From NCBI RefSeq assembly GCF_944324525.1, contig NZ_CALUWS010000018.1, positions 1 to 52,203 of the forward strand: 52,203 nucleotides of DNA. Reading direction: 5' to 3'. Of the stretch, positions 8,332 through 16,955 are shown in pieces; within the stretch, counting starts at the first letter, position 1, and each line of letters opens with the position of its first letter. The notes beneath the pieces were generated by a model that did not search any database, was not told the DNA's origin, and saw only the letters and a program-made list of their open reading frames with translations. The stretch is from an uncultured Desulfovibrio sp. (lineage in GTDB: Bacteria > Desulfobacterota > Desulfovibrionia > Desulfovibrionales > Desulfovibrionaceae). Position numbers and translations under genes: made by a program.

Positions 8332-9423
8332 TTACCGCACTTTGCGGATGATGGTCACGGCCTTGTACGGCAGGATGGCGTCGCCGCCTTCCTCCACGGG
8401 GATGCCGTGCCGTGCCGCCAGCCCCAGCAGCAGGCGCACATCGGGGTCCGCGCGCCGGCTGACGAGCACATGTTCCGGCACCCGGCGCAAGAGCGCCCGC
8501 GTCGCTTCCGCTATGCCGGGTTTGATCCGGTTGGCGGCGTCGATGGCGAACCGCCGCATGAGACGCGCCACCAGTTCCCCGGACTGCCGCCGCAGGGCGG
8601 CGTACTGCGCGGGATCGGCAACGGCGGGGTGGCGCTGCGCCTCGGCCAGCATGTCGTCCGTCCAGAGCGCGGAGACCGTATCGACGAATGCGCGCGTCTG
8701 ATCCACATGCCGCAGGGACTCCCAGAGCATGCATTTATGCAGGCCGTCATCCGCCCACAGGGAACGGGAGATGAGCCCGGCCACCGGCGCGCCCAGCAGG
8801 CTGAAGGGGATCAGCCAGTCCTCGCAGGAGGCGGCCAGCCAGCTTGTGCCGCAGAGGTCGGCCAGCACCGTCAGACGCGGCGGCCGCTGCGCATAACCGG
8901 GGCGTGTGGCCAGCGTCCGCGTCAGCTCGCCGCTGATGGCCCCCTTGCCGGTCCAGCCGTCCACGAAATAGATGTTTTCCGGGGGGCATTCCCGCTCCAC
9001 CAGTGAGAGCGCGGCATGATCCAGCCCCCTGTCCCGGATGATGCTGACGCCGAAATGCCGGACGTCCCTCCCCATGCGTGTCAGGGCCCGCCGCAGCAAC
9101 ACGCCCAGCGGACAGCCGGCACGCACCAGACTGACCAGCCCGATGGGCCCGCCCGCGTCCGGCTGGGCGGCGATGGCGGCAGCGAGGGCGAGCGTCTCGC
9201 GTGCCAGCCGCGCCTTGCCGTCCTGCAGGGCTTGCGCGTAGATGGCCATATGTTCCGGCGTGGGGACGCTCTCTTCGCTGAGCATCTCCGAGTAGTGGCG
9301 CTGGCCGCTCTGGAGCCAGACTTCCTTTTCCGCCACCGGCGTCAGCTCGATAACGGTCTTGCGCAGCAGAAAGGTGATGTCCTCCGGCGCGTAGGAGCCG
9401 GAAAAGAACTGTCCTGCCTCCAT
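8332..9423 (-). CDS. StiP family protein with C-terminal PELOTA domain (Ter island)
   Basis: The 363-residue protein matches the StiP family found in tellurite-resistance (Ter) operons, annotated either as a cysteine protease or as a phosphoribosyltransferase-like domain. Visible candidate catalytic parts are LVRAGCPLGVLLRRAL, HFGVSIIRDRGLDHAAL and a PRPP-loop-like FVDGWTGKGAI. The last 60 residues (VLVSRRADPDVRLL to LPYKAVTIIRK) look like a PELOTA RNA-binding domain. ATG 9423 overlaps the TGA of the HAD gene (TGATG), so translation is coupled, and GGAGG lies just upstream. Family knowledge places it in a predicted nucleoside-like metabolite pathway; the reaction is not established here. Confidence 0.75.
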   Translation of the reverse strand: MEAGQFFSGSYAPEDITFLLRKTVIELTPVAEKEVWLQSGQRHYSEMLSEESVPTPEHMAIYAQALQDGKARLARETLALAAAIAAQPDAGGPIGLVSLVRAGCPLGVLLRRALTRMGRDVRHFGVSIIRDRGLDHAALSLVERECPPENIYFVDGWTGKGAISGELTRTLATRPGYAQRPPRLTVLADLCGTSWLAASCEDWLIPFSLLGAPVAGLISRSLWADDGLHKCMLWESLRHVDQTRAFVDTVSALWTDDMLAEAQRHPAVADPAQYAALRRQSGELVARLMRRFAIDAANRIKPGIAEATRALLRRVPEHVLVSRRADPDVRLLLGLAARHGIPVEEGGDAILPYKAVTIIRKVR

Positions 9424-10226
9424 CACCGTCCCTCCTCCCCCACGATACGCCCCACTGCGCCCGCCAGCTGACTGCGGCGGGGCATGCCCCACCAGTCGCA
9501 CAGGGCAAGAAAGGGCATGTCGCTCAGGCTGTCGCCAAGCCCGACGGTGGGCCGCGCGCCGCCTTCCGCATCCAGCGTGCCCAGCAGATGGCGGAGAGCG
9601 GCGGCCTTGTCGATGCCGCGCGGCAGCAGGCTGATGTTGTTGTCGTTGCTGGACAGGACGAAACGCGAGAGGTCCAGCCCGGAAAGAACGTCATCCACGA
9701 CGGCGTACAGTTCCGCCAGACGGCTGTTGTCCCGATGCTTCATGACGAGGTAGATGTCCGTGCCGTATTCCTGATTGATGCGGGCAAAGGCATCGTAGCC
9801 CCGCCGGGCGAAATAGTCCGTGCAGCACTGGGCGATATGGCGCAGCTCGTCTTGCAGCGGCCGCACGATGCCGAGGATGCGCTCCCGCCAGACGGCATCC
9901 TCGCTGCCGTCCGGGGTGAGGATGACGGCCCCGTGGGTGGCGATCTTCCAGGAACGGAAGGCGATGCGCACCCGTCCCAGCTCCTCGGTCCCGCGGCCTG
10001 TCACGGGGATGAGGCAGGCGTGCTCATTGAGCCAGTCCAGAAAATTCCGCTGCGTCTCGCTCATGAAGGAGCTGGGCCTGCCCTGCCTGTCCACGGCCGC
10101 CACGACGGCCCGCTCCCGCTGGGCCTCGCTCATCTTGCGCGCCGTCTGGAACAGGGTGTCGTCCAGATCGAGAAAGAAGAGCGGTCCCCTCCCCAGGGAC
10201 ACGAACGCGGACTCAGGCATGGTCAT
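9423..10226 (-). CDS. HAD-family phosphatase of the Ter island
   Basis: The 267-residue protein has the HAD motifs: DLDDT at residues 20-24 (nucleophile and acid/base Asp), VTGR as motif II, and GLGDSLSDMPF at about 229-239 as motif IV. The cap between motifs II and III resembles Cof/sucrose-phosphatase types. It would hydrolyse a small phosphorylated metabolite in the cytoplasm. It overlaps the PRTase gene by 14 bases at its start and the StiP gene by one base at its end, so the three form a tightly coupled unit. In Ter operons such a phosphatase is predicted to act with the PRTase. Confidence 0.8.
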   Translation of the reverse strand: MTMPESAFVSLGRGPLFFLDLDDTLFQTARKMSEAQRERAVVAAVDRQGRPSSFMSETQRNFLDWLNEHACLIPVTGRGTEELGRVRIAFRSWKIATHGAVILTPDGSEDAVWRERILGIVRPLQDELRHIAQCCTDYFARRGYDAFARINQEYGTDIYLVMKHRDNSRLAELYAVVDDVLSGLDLSRFVLSSNDNNISLLPRGIDKAAALRHLLGTLDAEGGARPTVGLGDSLSDMPFLALCDWWGMPRRSQLAGAVGRIVGEEGR

Positions 10227-11316
10227 ACTCCAGCACGACCGCCTTGCGCAGATGGCGCAGCAACTCCCTGTCGAGGGTCCCGGCTCCCGTCTCGCAGCAG
10301 AGATAGATGCTGTCGTAGGCCTCGGGATCGACGTTGTACAGGTAGTTGCTGATGCCGAAACCGTAATTGTCGCCGTGCTCCAGTCGGTGACGGATGGCCA
10401 GCCCCGGTTTGATGGGCGAACGCGTCGTCGCGCCGAAGCGCACGTCGGCTCCCTCCCGCTCCAGCCGCTCGGCCAGCAGGAAGGGCGGCCAGACGAATTC
10501 GCCGGTGCCCAGCACGAGCACGCGCCTTCCCGGCTGCTCCCGTACTTCCGGCCACGGCCGCAGGTCGGGCTCCAGCATGCCGAAGCGGCCCCAGTCCTGC
10601 CGCCGGCTCACCGGCTCGCCGCCCGCGCCCTGCTCCACCCGCGCGGGGAAGGGCGTCGGCGGATAGCCGGGCGTCGGCGTCCAGTGCCACGTTCCCTGCA
10701 GCAGGCTCACCACTTCGCCGGGCCAGGGCAGGGCCGCCTTGGCCGCCGCCGGGCTCCAGTCCACGATGACCACGCGGGTCACGCGCCGCAACGGCAGGCC
10801 CGCGCCGTGCAGGGCCTCGCAAAGATGCAGGAAGGTGTCTCCCGTCGTCATCTCGTCGTCGACGGCCACGAGATGCAAGGGCTTCTCCCCGAGGGTGACG
10901 CCGCGCGGCCGGTAGAGGATATGCCGCATGGCATGGCTGTGGGCTTCGTCGAATTCCGCCAGACGGGGCGCGGCAAAGGCATGGCGGGTGGAGGCCAGAT
11001 AGCAGCTGTCCGGACACGTTTCCCGGCAGCGGCGAAATACCCCGGCCCCAAGCCCCACAGCGGTCTCCGCCATGCCGACGAAGAGAGTCTGCATGTCCGG
11101 CGGCAGCGTGATGCCGTCGGCAAGGCGCTGCTGCACGTCCCGCATGACGGACGGCGCCACGGGGATATGCCGCCCCAGCACCTTGCTGACGAAAAGAAAG
11201 ACCCGGCGAGGGTTCTGCCGTTCGGCAAAGTCGAACAGCGCCTCCGCCGGCAGGTCGGCCCGGGCGATCTCCAGTTCGAGCCGTCCGGCGGCGTAGGTCT
11301 GCACGAGTTTCTCCAT
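10213..11316 (-). CDS. Phosphoribosyltransferase with C-terminal TRSP domain (Ter island)
   Basis: The 367-residue protein contains a PRPP-binding loop LVAVDDEMTTGDT at about 150-160, the hallmark of type I phosphoribosyltransferases. A C-terminal segment from about residue 260 (RRVLVLGTGEFVWPPFLLAERL, FGATTRSPI) matches the TRSP domain that accompanies these enzymes in Ter operons. The start at 11316 is supported by AAGGAG seven bases upstream. It would form an N-ribosidic or similar bond with PRPP. The base or acceptor is unknown. It heads the coupled PRTase-HAD-StiP trio. Confidence 0.8.
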   Translation of the reverse strand: MEKLVQTYAAGRLELEIARADLPAEALFDFAERQNPRRVFLFVSKVLGRHIPVAPSVMRDVQQRLADGITLPPDMQTLFVGMAETAVGLGAGVFRRCRETCPDSCYLASTRHAFAAPRLAEFDEAHSHAMRHILYRPRGVTLGEKPLHLVAVDDEMTTGDTFLHLCEALHGAGLPLRRVTRVVIVDWSPAAAKAALPWPGEVVSLLQGTWHWTPTPGYPPTPFPARVEQGAGGEPVSRRQDWGRFGMLEPDLRPWPEVREQPGRRVLVLGTGEFVWPPFLLAERLEREGADVRFGATTRSPIKPGLAIRHRLEHGDNYGFGISNYLYNVDPEAYDSIYLCCETGAGTLDRELLRHLRKAVVLEYDHA

Positions 11317-11473
11317 CCCCTTGCTCCTTCCGGCAGCCGCTTGCCGCCCCGCCCTTCTTCCGCCGCGGGGCATGCCTCCGCTCCGGGCAGGGCCGCAGGC
11401 CCCGCCATGCGGCGGCCTGTGCCGGCGTGCCGGGAACGGCCGACGTGCGCCGCTCCCGGCCCGGCCCAAACAG

Positions 11474-12049
11474 TTAGACGTTGACGCCGTAGTTGCGGGC
11501 AAGGGGGCCAAGCCCGCCATCATAGCCCTGCCCCACGGCCCGGAACTTCCATTCGTTGTTGTGCCGGTAGACTTCGCCAAAGATGATGGCCGTATTGGTG
11601 CTGGCATCTTCGCTCAGGTCGAAGCGGGCCACCTCGCGGCCGGTCTTGCGGTTGACGATGCGGATGAAGGCGTTGGACACCATGCCGAAGTTCTGGCGGC
11701 GCTGGTCGGCCTCATGGATGGTCACCGTGAAGGCCAGTTTGCTCACGTCGGCGGGGATGCGCGACAGTTCGACGTTGATGGCTTCGTCATCGCCGTCGCC
11801 GACGCCGGTGCGGTTGTCGCCGGTGTGCTCCACGGCGCCGCAGGCGGACTTGAGGTTGTTGTAGAAGATGAAATCGCTGTCGCTGCGGACCTTGCCCGAG
11901 GCGTTCAGGAGGAAGCAGGAGGCGTCAAGGTCGAAATCGTTGCCGTCGGTGCTGCGGGCGTCCCAGCCCAGGCCGACCATGATGGACTCGATACCCGGTT
12001 CTTCCTTGGAAAGCGAAACGTTGCCGCCTTTGACGAGAGATACGGACAT
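11474..12049 (-). CDS. terD: TerD-family calcium-binding stress protein
   Basis: The 191-residue protein is a full-length, single TerD domain. It starts [19 protein letters not shown], followed by the acidic metal-binding stretches [11 protein letters not shown] (about 38-48) and GDGDDE, and ends [25 protein letters not shown]. TerD proteins bind calcium and belong to tellurite, phage and oxidative stress responses. AGGAG lies seven bases before the start and the TerZ gene ends 16 bases upstream, so they are one operon. It is about three-quarters identical by eye to the paralogue at 14222, so a local duplication is likely. Confidence 0.93.
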   Translation of the reverse strand: MSVSLVKGGNVSLSKEEPGIESIMVGLGWDARSTDGNDFDLDASCFLLNASGKVRSDSDFIFYNNLKSACGAVEHTGDNRTGVGDGDDEAINVELSRIPADVSKLAFTVTIHEADQRRQNFGMVSNAFIRIVNRKTGREVARFDLSEDASTNTAIIFGEVYRHNNEWKFRAVGQGYDGGLGPLARNYGVNV

Positions 12050-12065
12050 GGGAGTGCTCCTGTCG

Positions 12066-12644
12066 TTAGAGGATCGCGCTGATGGGGCCGATCATGTCGG
12101 CAACGGTCTTGCCGCGCATGGATTCGCCCACGGCCTGCATTTTCCATTCGCCGTTGTGGCGGTAGAGCTTGGCCATGATCATGGCCGTATAGTCGCCGCC
12201 GCCGCTGATGGTGTAGCGGGCGACTTCCTTCCCGCTGTCGTCCACCAGACGGCAATAGGCGTTGGCCACCTCATTGAAAGTCTGTCCGCGGTAGCTGCTG
12301 ACGGTAAAGACGAGATAGTTCACCTCGGCGGGGACGTTGGCCAGCGTGACGTTGATGACCTCGTCGTCCCCCTCTCCGTCGCCGGTCAGATTGTCGCCGG
12401 AATGGATGATGCTGCCGTCCTTGCTCTTGAGCTGGCCGAAGTAGACGACGTCCAGCGGCTGCTTGTCCGCGGAAAACAGCACGCAGGAGGCGTCAAGGTC
12501 GATGTCGCCGCCACCGACCAAACGTCCCAGAAAGCCGCCTTTCTTGACGGCATCCCAGCCCAGCCCCATGAAGACCTTGTTCAGGGTCTTCCCCGACTCT
12601 TTGTCGAGGGAGATCTTCTGCCCTTTGATAAGACTGACGCTCAT
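12066..12644 (-). CDS. terZ: TerZ-like TerD-family protein
   Basis: The 192-residue protein is a TerD-domain protein of the TerZ type. It has the diagnostic N terminus ([20 protein letters not shown]) and the insertion [21 protein letters not shown], then [15 protein letters not shown] and FRGQ-like [16 protein letters not shown]. It probably binds calcium, as the acidic DxDxD and GEGDDE motifs are intact. AGGAG lies six bases before the start. It lies between terC (3-base gap) and terD (16-base gap) in a tight operon. Confidence 0.9.
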   Translation of the reverse strand: MSVSLIKGQKISLDKESGKTLNKVFMGLGWDAVKKGGFLGRLVGGGDIDLDASCVLFSADKQPLDVVYFGQLKSKDGSIIHSGDNLTGDGEGDDEVINVTLANVPAEVNYLVFTVSSYRGQTFNEVANAYCRLVDDSGKEVARYTISGGGDYTAMIMAKLYRHNGEWKMQAVGESMRGKTVADMIGPISAIL

Positions 12645-12647
12645 GTG

Positions 12648-13667
12648 CTACTCCTGGTTTTTCTTTTGTGTTGCGCTGATGATGGAGGCAATGATGCCGA
12701 CGGCCAGAACCGCCAGCACCACCACCAGCGAGAAGTGGGGCGACAGCTCGAAGCCGATGCCGAAACCGTGCTTGAGTGCGGAGAGCAGCAACTTTGCCGC
12801 GATGAAGAAGAGCAGCACGATGACGGCCTTTTCCAAGTGTACCAGATAACGGCTCATGGCTTCCAGCACAAAATAAAGGCTTCGCAGACCGAGGATGGCG
12901 AAGATCATGGCCGAGTAGATGATCAGCGGTTCACGGCTGACGGCGATGACGGCCGGCACCGAGTCAAAGGCGAACATGACGTCGCTGACCTCGATGACCG
13001 CGAGGCAGAGGAAGAGCGGTGTCGCCACGAAGGGGATCTTGTGGCCCAGTCCCTCCACCGTGATGCCCAACCGGGAAGCTTCTTCCGTCGCATGCTTGCG
13101 GGTGATGAAGAAGTCATGCCCGTGCAGGCGCGGCCACATGGGGAAGATGCGCTTCACGCCCTTGTAGGCGATATGGGAGGAATAGTCCTCGATCTCTTCT
13201 TCCTGATCGCCCTTTTTGAGCATGACAAAGCCGGTGTAGGCCACCATGGCGGCAAAGAGCAGCTCCACATACGGGCCGAAGGAAAGCAGGCCCGTGCCGA
13301 TGGCCACGAAGATGGCGCGAAAGACGATGGCCCCCAGCACCCCCCAGTAGAGCACGCGGTGGCGGAACTCGTTGGGGATGGAGAACCAGGAAAAAATGGC
13401 CATGATGACGAAAAGGTTATCCACCGACAGCACCTTTTCCAGCACATAACCGGTGAAGAACAGGCTCGCCATGTCGCTGCCGTGGTGGATGTAGAGATAG
13501 ATGCCGAAAGCGATGGAGACCGCGATCCAGAAAATGGTCCAGAGGCAGGCGCTTTTCAGCGTCACGTCGGCATCGCGTTTGTGCGCGAAAAGGTCAAGAA
13601 AGAGAGAGAGGATGACGGTCACGGCAAAAATGACGACCGTTTCCGTGGGAAAACCCAGATGTTCCAT
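12648..13667 (-). CDS. terC: TerC-family integral membrane protein
   Basis: The 339-residue protein has eight or nine hydrophobic segments and the TerC signatures SVDNLFVI (81-88) and FAFDSVPAV (about 245), whose Asp residues lie within the membrane. Its cytoplasmic loop (about 155-200) is charged and His-rich. TerC proteins are linked to metal-ion export and to tellurite resistance; the metal here is not shown. It is followed directly by terZ. A 550-base gap with an R1 repeat separates it from the upstream terD paralogue, so it may have its own promoter. Confidence 0.93.
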   Translation of the reverse strand: MEHLGFPTETVVIFAVTVILSLFLDLFAHKRDADVTLKSACLWTIFWIAVSIAFGIYLYIHHGSDMASLFFTGYVLEKVLSVDNLFVIMAIFSWFSIPNEFRHRVLYWGVLGAIVFRAIFVAIGTGLLSFGPYVELLFAAMVAYTGFVMLKKGDQEEEIEDYSSHIAYKGVKRIFPMWPRLHGHDFFITRKHATEEASRLGITVEGLGHKIPFVATPLFLCLAVIEVSDVMFAFDSVPAVIAVSREPLIIYSAMIFAILGLRSLYFVLEAMSRYLVHLEKAVIVLLFFIAAKLLLSALKHGFGIGFELSPHFSLVVVLAVLAVGIIASIISATQKKNQE

Positions 13668-13786
13668 GATTGATTACCTTGTGGCTGTTGCCGGTTTGCC
13701 GCAGGATAACGCGCCTCGCCCATGCCGTGCCGTCAGCACGCGGCCGTCATGACGCAACCGCACCTCCCGCCCTCCTGCCCCACGCT

Positions 13787-13821
13787 GGCGCTCCCCGCCG
13801 CACACGCGGGTCGGGAGCGCC
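13787..13821. other. Inverted repeat in the terC upstream gap
   Basis: GGCGCTCCC (13787-13795) and GGGAGCGCC (13813-13821) form a perfect 9-bp stem about 120-155 bases upstream of terC. It could be an operator or leader hairpin. There is no T-run. Apart from this, R1 copy C and the hairpin at 14174, I see nothing in 13668-14221. Confidence 0.35.
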
Positions 13822-13970
13822 CGTCATATCCGGGGCATGGCGTCACGCCGGTACGGGGAAGATGCCGCCGCCCTTCTGGACGCCCCCTTCCGCACCGTCG
13901 CGGCGGGAAAGTCGTAACGTCCCAATGCGGCAGGCCTGCCCGCTGCCGGAGCAACACCTGTCAACACACA

Positions 13971-14112
13971 AGCGTTTTGCCGTTGAAAACGGCAAAACGC
14001 GAGGCGGCGGCACAGCGCCGCCCGGCCAAACGTAAGCGGAAAAACCGCGTTTTTCCGCGAAACGACCGGCCGTATGGTTTGGAGCGCACAGCGTTCCAAA
14101 CGGAAAATGCTC
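13971..14112 (-). repeat. Dispersed four-hairpin repeat R1, copy C
   Basis: This is the best-conserved full copy. On the minus strand it begins GAGCATTTTCCGTTTGGA and contains four stems: CGTTTGGAACGC with GCGCTCCAAAC, CGCGGAAAAACGC with GGTTTTTCCGC, GGCGGCGCTGTGCCGCCGCC, and GCGTTTTGCCG with CGGCAAAACGC. It lies between terC and the terD paralogue. Confidence 0.8.
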
Positions 14113-14173
14113 GTGGACAGCGCCTGCAAGAGACGCTGGCCACGCAGGGCAAAAAACCCTTTTTCCTGTCTGC

Positions 14174-14209
14174 GCGGACGGCCGCGCCACCTGCGGCGCG
14201 GCCGTCCGC
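14174..14209 (-). terminator. Strong GC hairpin after terD
   Basis: A perfect 15-bp stem (GCGGACGGCCGCGCC at 14174-14188 with its complement at 14195-14209) begins 12 bases downstream of the terD stop on the minus strand. No immediate T-run follows, but a T-rich stretch comes about 15 bases later. It may be a terminator or an mRNA-stabilising structure. Confidence 0.5.
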
Positions 14210-14221
14210 TGCCGAAGCGGC

Positions 14222-14797
14222 TTAGATGTTCACGCCATAGTTGCGGGCCAGCGCTCCCAGCCCGCCGTCGAAGCCCTGCCCCACGGCGCGGAACTTCCAT
14301 TCGTCATTGTGACGGTAAAGCTCCCCGAAAATGAGACTGGTATTGGTGCTGGCGTCCTCGCTCAGGTCGAAGCGGGCGATCTCCGTGCCGTCCTTTTCGT
14401 TGACGACGCGGATAAAGGCATTGGACACCATGCCGAAGTTCTGACGGCGCTGCTCCGCCTCGTGGATGGTGACGGCAAAGGCCAGCTTCATCACGTCGGC
14501 GGGCATGGCGGCCAGCTTGACCATGACCTTCTCGTCGTCGCCGTCGCCCTCGCCGGTCAGATTATCGCCCAGATGCTGCACGGACCCGCAGGCCGAGGCC
14601 TTGTTGTTGTAGAAAATGAAATCAGCGTCGGAACGCACCTTACCCTCGCCGTTGAGCAGGAAGCAGCTCGCGTCGAGGTCGAAGGCTTCGCCATCGGTCG
14701 CGCGCACATCCCAGCCCAGCCCCACGACCACGTTTTCCAGCCCGGGGGCTTCCTTGGTCAGAGAAACATTGCCGCCTTTCACCAGAGATACAGACAT
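14222..14797 (-). CDS. terD: TerD-family calcium-binding stress protein (second copy)
   Basis: The 191-residue single TerD domain starts [19 protein letters not shown], with [10 protein letters not shown] and [10 protein letters not shown] as acidic metal-binding sites, and ends [26 protein letters not shown]. The start at 14797 is chosen because the domain begins there in all family members; the frame is open for 40 codons upstream but lacks homology. It is a close paralogue of the protein at 11474, and the two differ mainly in the middle. TerB is encoded 120 bases upstream on the same strand. Confidence 0.92.
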   Translation of the reverse strand: MSVSLVKGGNVSLTKEAPGLENVVVGLGWDVRATDGEAFDLDASCFLLNGEGKVRSDADFIFYNNKASACGSVQHLGDNLTGEGDGDDEKVMVKLAAMPADVMKLAFAVTIHEAEQRRQNFGMVSNAFIRVVNEKDGTEIARFDLSEDASTNTSLIFGELYRHNDEWKFRAVGQGFDGGLGALARNYGVNI

Positions 14798-14917
14798 GGT
14801 TCTTTCCTTTGAGGAGGTCGTTTCTGCCGCACGGCCGCCGGCATCCGCCGGCCGCACCGCTGCCGCCTGCCGCGGCGTGTCCCTCCATTCCGCGCCGCGG
14901 CACTTCGCATCATCCAT

Positions 14918-15373
14918 TCAACAGTCAAAGTCTTCAACGGGCACATTCAGTTCCGCGCAGATCTCGCGGACAGCCCGTTTCTCGCTGTCGTCAAAGTTGC
15001 CGTCGCTCTTGGCGATGACGATGGCCACACGGACGAGCAGGCGGGCCTGCTCATCCTTGCCGCGCAGCTTGCCGATTTTTTTCAGGGCCTCCGCCTTGCC
15101 GATGCCCATATCAAAGTCGAAGGCGTCCGCGATCTTTTTGAAGGCGGCCACCACCTCATCCGTGTCAAAGCACTTCAAGTCTTCGGAAACCTTGATGTAG
15201 TCGCAGAGCTTCTTTTTCTCTTCCGAGGTGGCCGCGCCGTCGGCGAAGGAAATGATCACGGCCCCCGCCACGACCCCTTCAAGGAAGGTGGCATTGCGAA
15301 AACGGCTGACCTCCGTGGCGAGCTTGCCGCGTCCCTCGGCAAGCTTCTGCTTCAGATTGTCCAGAAAACCCAT
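14918..15373 (-). CDS. terB: TerB-family protein
   Basis: The 151-residue, mostly helical protein matches TerB: MGFLDNLKQKLAEGRGKLATEVSRFRNATFLEGVVAGAVIISFADG at the N terminus in outline, then acidic helices with CDYIKVSEDL and a second repeat IVIAKSDGNFDDSEKRAVREIC. The two similar helical halves each carry acidic residues (FADGAATSEEK, KSDGNFDDSEK) proposed to bind metal. TerB associates with TerC and the TerD proteins at the membrane in the known Ter system. AGGAG precedes the start. Confidence 0.92.
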   Translation of the reverse strand: MGFLDNLKQKLAEGRGKLATEVSRFRNATFLEGVVAGAVIISFADGAATSEEKKKLCDYIKVSEDLKCFDTDEVVAAFKKIADAFDFDMGIGKAEALKKIGKLRGKDEQARLLVRVAIVIAKSDGNFDDSEKRAVREICAELNVPVEDFDC

Positions 15374-15551
15374 AGGATGCTCCTTCTTTACTAATGTTGC
15401 CGCGCCGCCCTACGGACGGACGGAAATCATCCCCGGCACATCGTCCGCCGGGGGAAGCGGCCCGGGCAAAGCCCTGCCGCGCCTCCCGCCCGTCGCCCCT
15501 TGCGGCGCACATGACGTCTCATCGCGGGCCTGTAAACACTATGTGCTTTGG

Positions 15552-15694
15552 GAGCGTTTTGCCTTTGGAAAAGGCGAAACGCGAGGCGGCGGCACAGCGC
15601 CGCCCGGCCAAAACCAAGCGGAAAAACCGCGTTTTCCGCGAAATGGCAGGCCGTATGGTTTGGAGCGCCAAGCGTTTCAAACCAACCATACTCT
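15552..15694 (-). repeat. Dispersed four-hairpin repeat R1, copy D
   Basis: On the plus strand it begins GAGCGTTTTGCCTTTGG and contains AAGGCGAAACGC, GAGGCGGCGGCACAGCGCC, GCGGAAAAACCGCGTTTTCC and GCCGTATGGTTTGG, ending near ACCATACTCT. It has the same order of stems as copy C. It occupies the 15374-15799 gap between terB and the CitE-like gene; nothing else is seen there. Confidence 0.8.
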
Positions 15695-15799
15695 ATTTGG
15701 ATACGGGGAGCGCCTTTTCCGCAAGCATGCGGGGCAAGCCTTTTCCCCTCTGGAACTACCGTAAAGTTTACATCAAGCGCCTGACGCGCAAAGTCCTTC

Positions 15800-16729
15800 T
15801 CACGGAAGGCCAGCGGCGCTCCCGCCGTCCGGCTCAGCCTGCGGCCCGCTCTCCCCAAAAACCTCCCTGCGCTCCAGGATCTTCCGGGCCCAGTGGGAAT
15901 GCGTGGCCGGTTCGCACATTCTGCCGTCAAAACGGAAGACGGCCTTCTCCTTTTCCAGTATGGCGCGCGCGGAAGCCGCCTCTTCCGGGGTGACCCTGAA
16001 GGCGGCCTGGATATGGCCCAGTTGTGAGGGGTGGATGGCGGTCTTGCCGCAAAAGCCGTGCAGGATATCGCGCTCAAGCTCGGCGGCCAGCAGCCTTTCA
16101 TCATCCAGCAGCTCGAAGACCGGAGCCGTCAGCGCGAAGCCGCGCGGCAAAAATATGGTGGCCAGCATGCCGAGGACATAGCCCAACGGCCCCTCGTACA
16201 CCGTATGCCGCCCGCTGCGCCGTACCCCGAGCTGCTGCTGCAGGTCGTTTCCGCCTATCCGCAACGCCACGATGCGCTCCCGGCCCGGCCCGGCCAGCAG
16301 CGCATCAGCCAGTTCCCGCATGGCGGCGGGATCGAACGCGTCCGCCGTCTCCAGAGTCGGCATCCAGAGGTACGGCATACCCTGCAGACGCCGCTCCCAG
16401 TCAGGCAGATCGGCAAGCCGGAATTTCGGCAGGACGAATCCGGCGATGCCCTCAAGGCCGCCCCTGTCCAGCAGGGCGGAAAGATTGCCGCCGTCACGCG
16501 GCCGGATGAAGATATGCGGCAGGCCGTCACGCTGCCGCGCCGCCGCAAGGAAGCGCCCGATGCACTCCATGCCCCGCGCCACTTCGCTGCTGTCGATGGA
16601 GTCCTCGAGACAGAGCGTGACGGAAGGGAGAACGCCATATTTTCCCGCGAGGATGTTTTCCATGTACTTCCAGGCGGTCGAAGGCACGTAGAGAGTCGTC
16701 CCCACAGCATAGGGGGAAAGCCGTTCCAT
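15800..16729 (-). CDS. HpcH/HpaI aldolase or CitE-like lyase (Ter island)
   Basis: The 309-residue protein belongs to the HpcH/HpaI aldolase/citrate lyase beta-like family (TIM barrel). Visible motifs are TLCLEDSI at about 38-45 (metal-binding Glu/Asp), FIRPRDGG, LRIGGNDLQQQLG and GKTAIHPSQL near 245, all typical of CitE-like enzymes. Those enzymes cleave or form C-C bonds of acyl-CoA or oxo acids with Mg2+. Its place in a Ter island fits the predicted biosynthetic module rather than citrate fermentation, since no citDFG genes are nearby. AGGAAA lies close to the start. Substrate unknown. Confidence 0.8.
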   Translation of the reverse strand: MERLSPYAVGTTLYVPSTAWKYMENILAGKYGVLPSVTLCLEDSIDSSEVARGMECIGRFLAAARQRDGLPHIFIRPRDGGNLSALLDRGGLEGIAGFVLPKFRLADLPDWERRLQGMPYLWMPTLETADAFDPAAMRELADALLAGPGRERIVALRIGGNDLQQQLGVRRSGRHTVYEGPLGYVLGMLATIFLPRGFALTAPVFELLDDERLLAAELERDILHGFCGKTAIHPSQLGHIQAAFRVTPEEAASARAILEKEKAVFRFDGRMCEPATHSHWARKILERREVFGESGPQAEPDGGSAAGLP

Positions 16730-16843
16730 GCGTTTCCTCCAGGATGACGCGTGTTTGCCCGGCGGCAGCCTGTCCGCAGCGCGACCGGTCTTTCTGTTTA
16801 TTTTTTTAGTTTATCACAAACCACGCCGGTGTGGTGATTTTTC

Positions 16844-16861
16844 TGTTACATTTATGTTACA
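16844..16861. promoter_or_regulatory. Direct repeat TGTTACA, possible regulator site
   Basis: TGTTACA occurs twice, at 16844-16850 and 16855-16861, with an 11-base period (one helical turn) inside an AT-rich stretch upstream of the CitE-like gene. A hairpin (ACCACGCC/GGTGTGGT) lies just to the left, at about 16820-16836, and could end the ATP-grasp transcript. The spacing suggests a tandem protein-binding site, but the regulator is unknown. Confidence 0.35.
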
Positions 16862-16955
16862 AATTATGTCAGCTCCCGGCAAGACATGCCGGGGCTCCCG
16901 TGCCTGTGCGGTCTTCCCTGTCTTTGCCGCCGGATACGTCGGCGTCCGCCCCTCC

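Noticed and set aside
15800-16729. Citrate lyase beta subunit for citrate fermentation
   Set aside because: No citC, citD, citF or citG genes are nearby, and the gene sits within a Ter island where CitE-like enzymes have a different predicted role.
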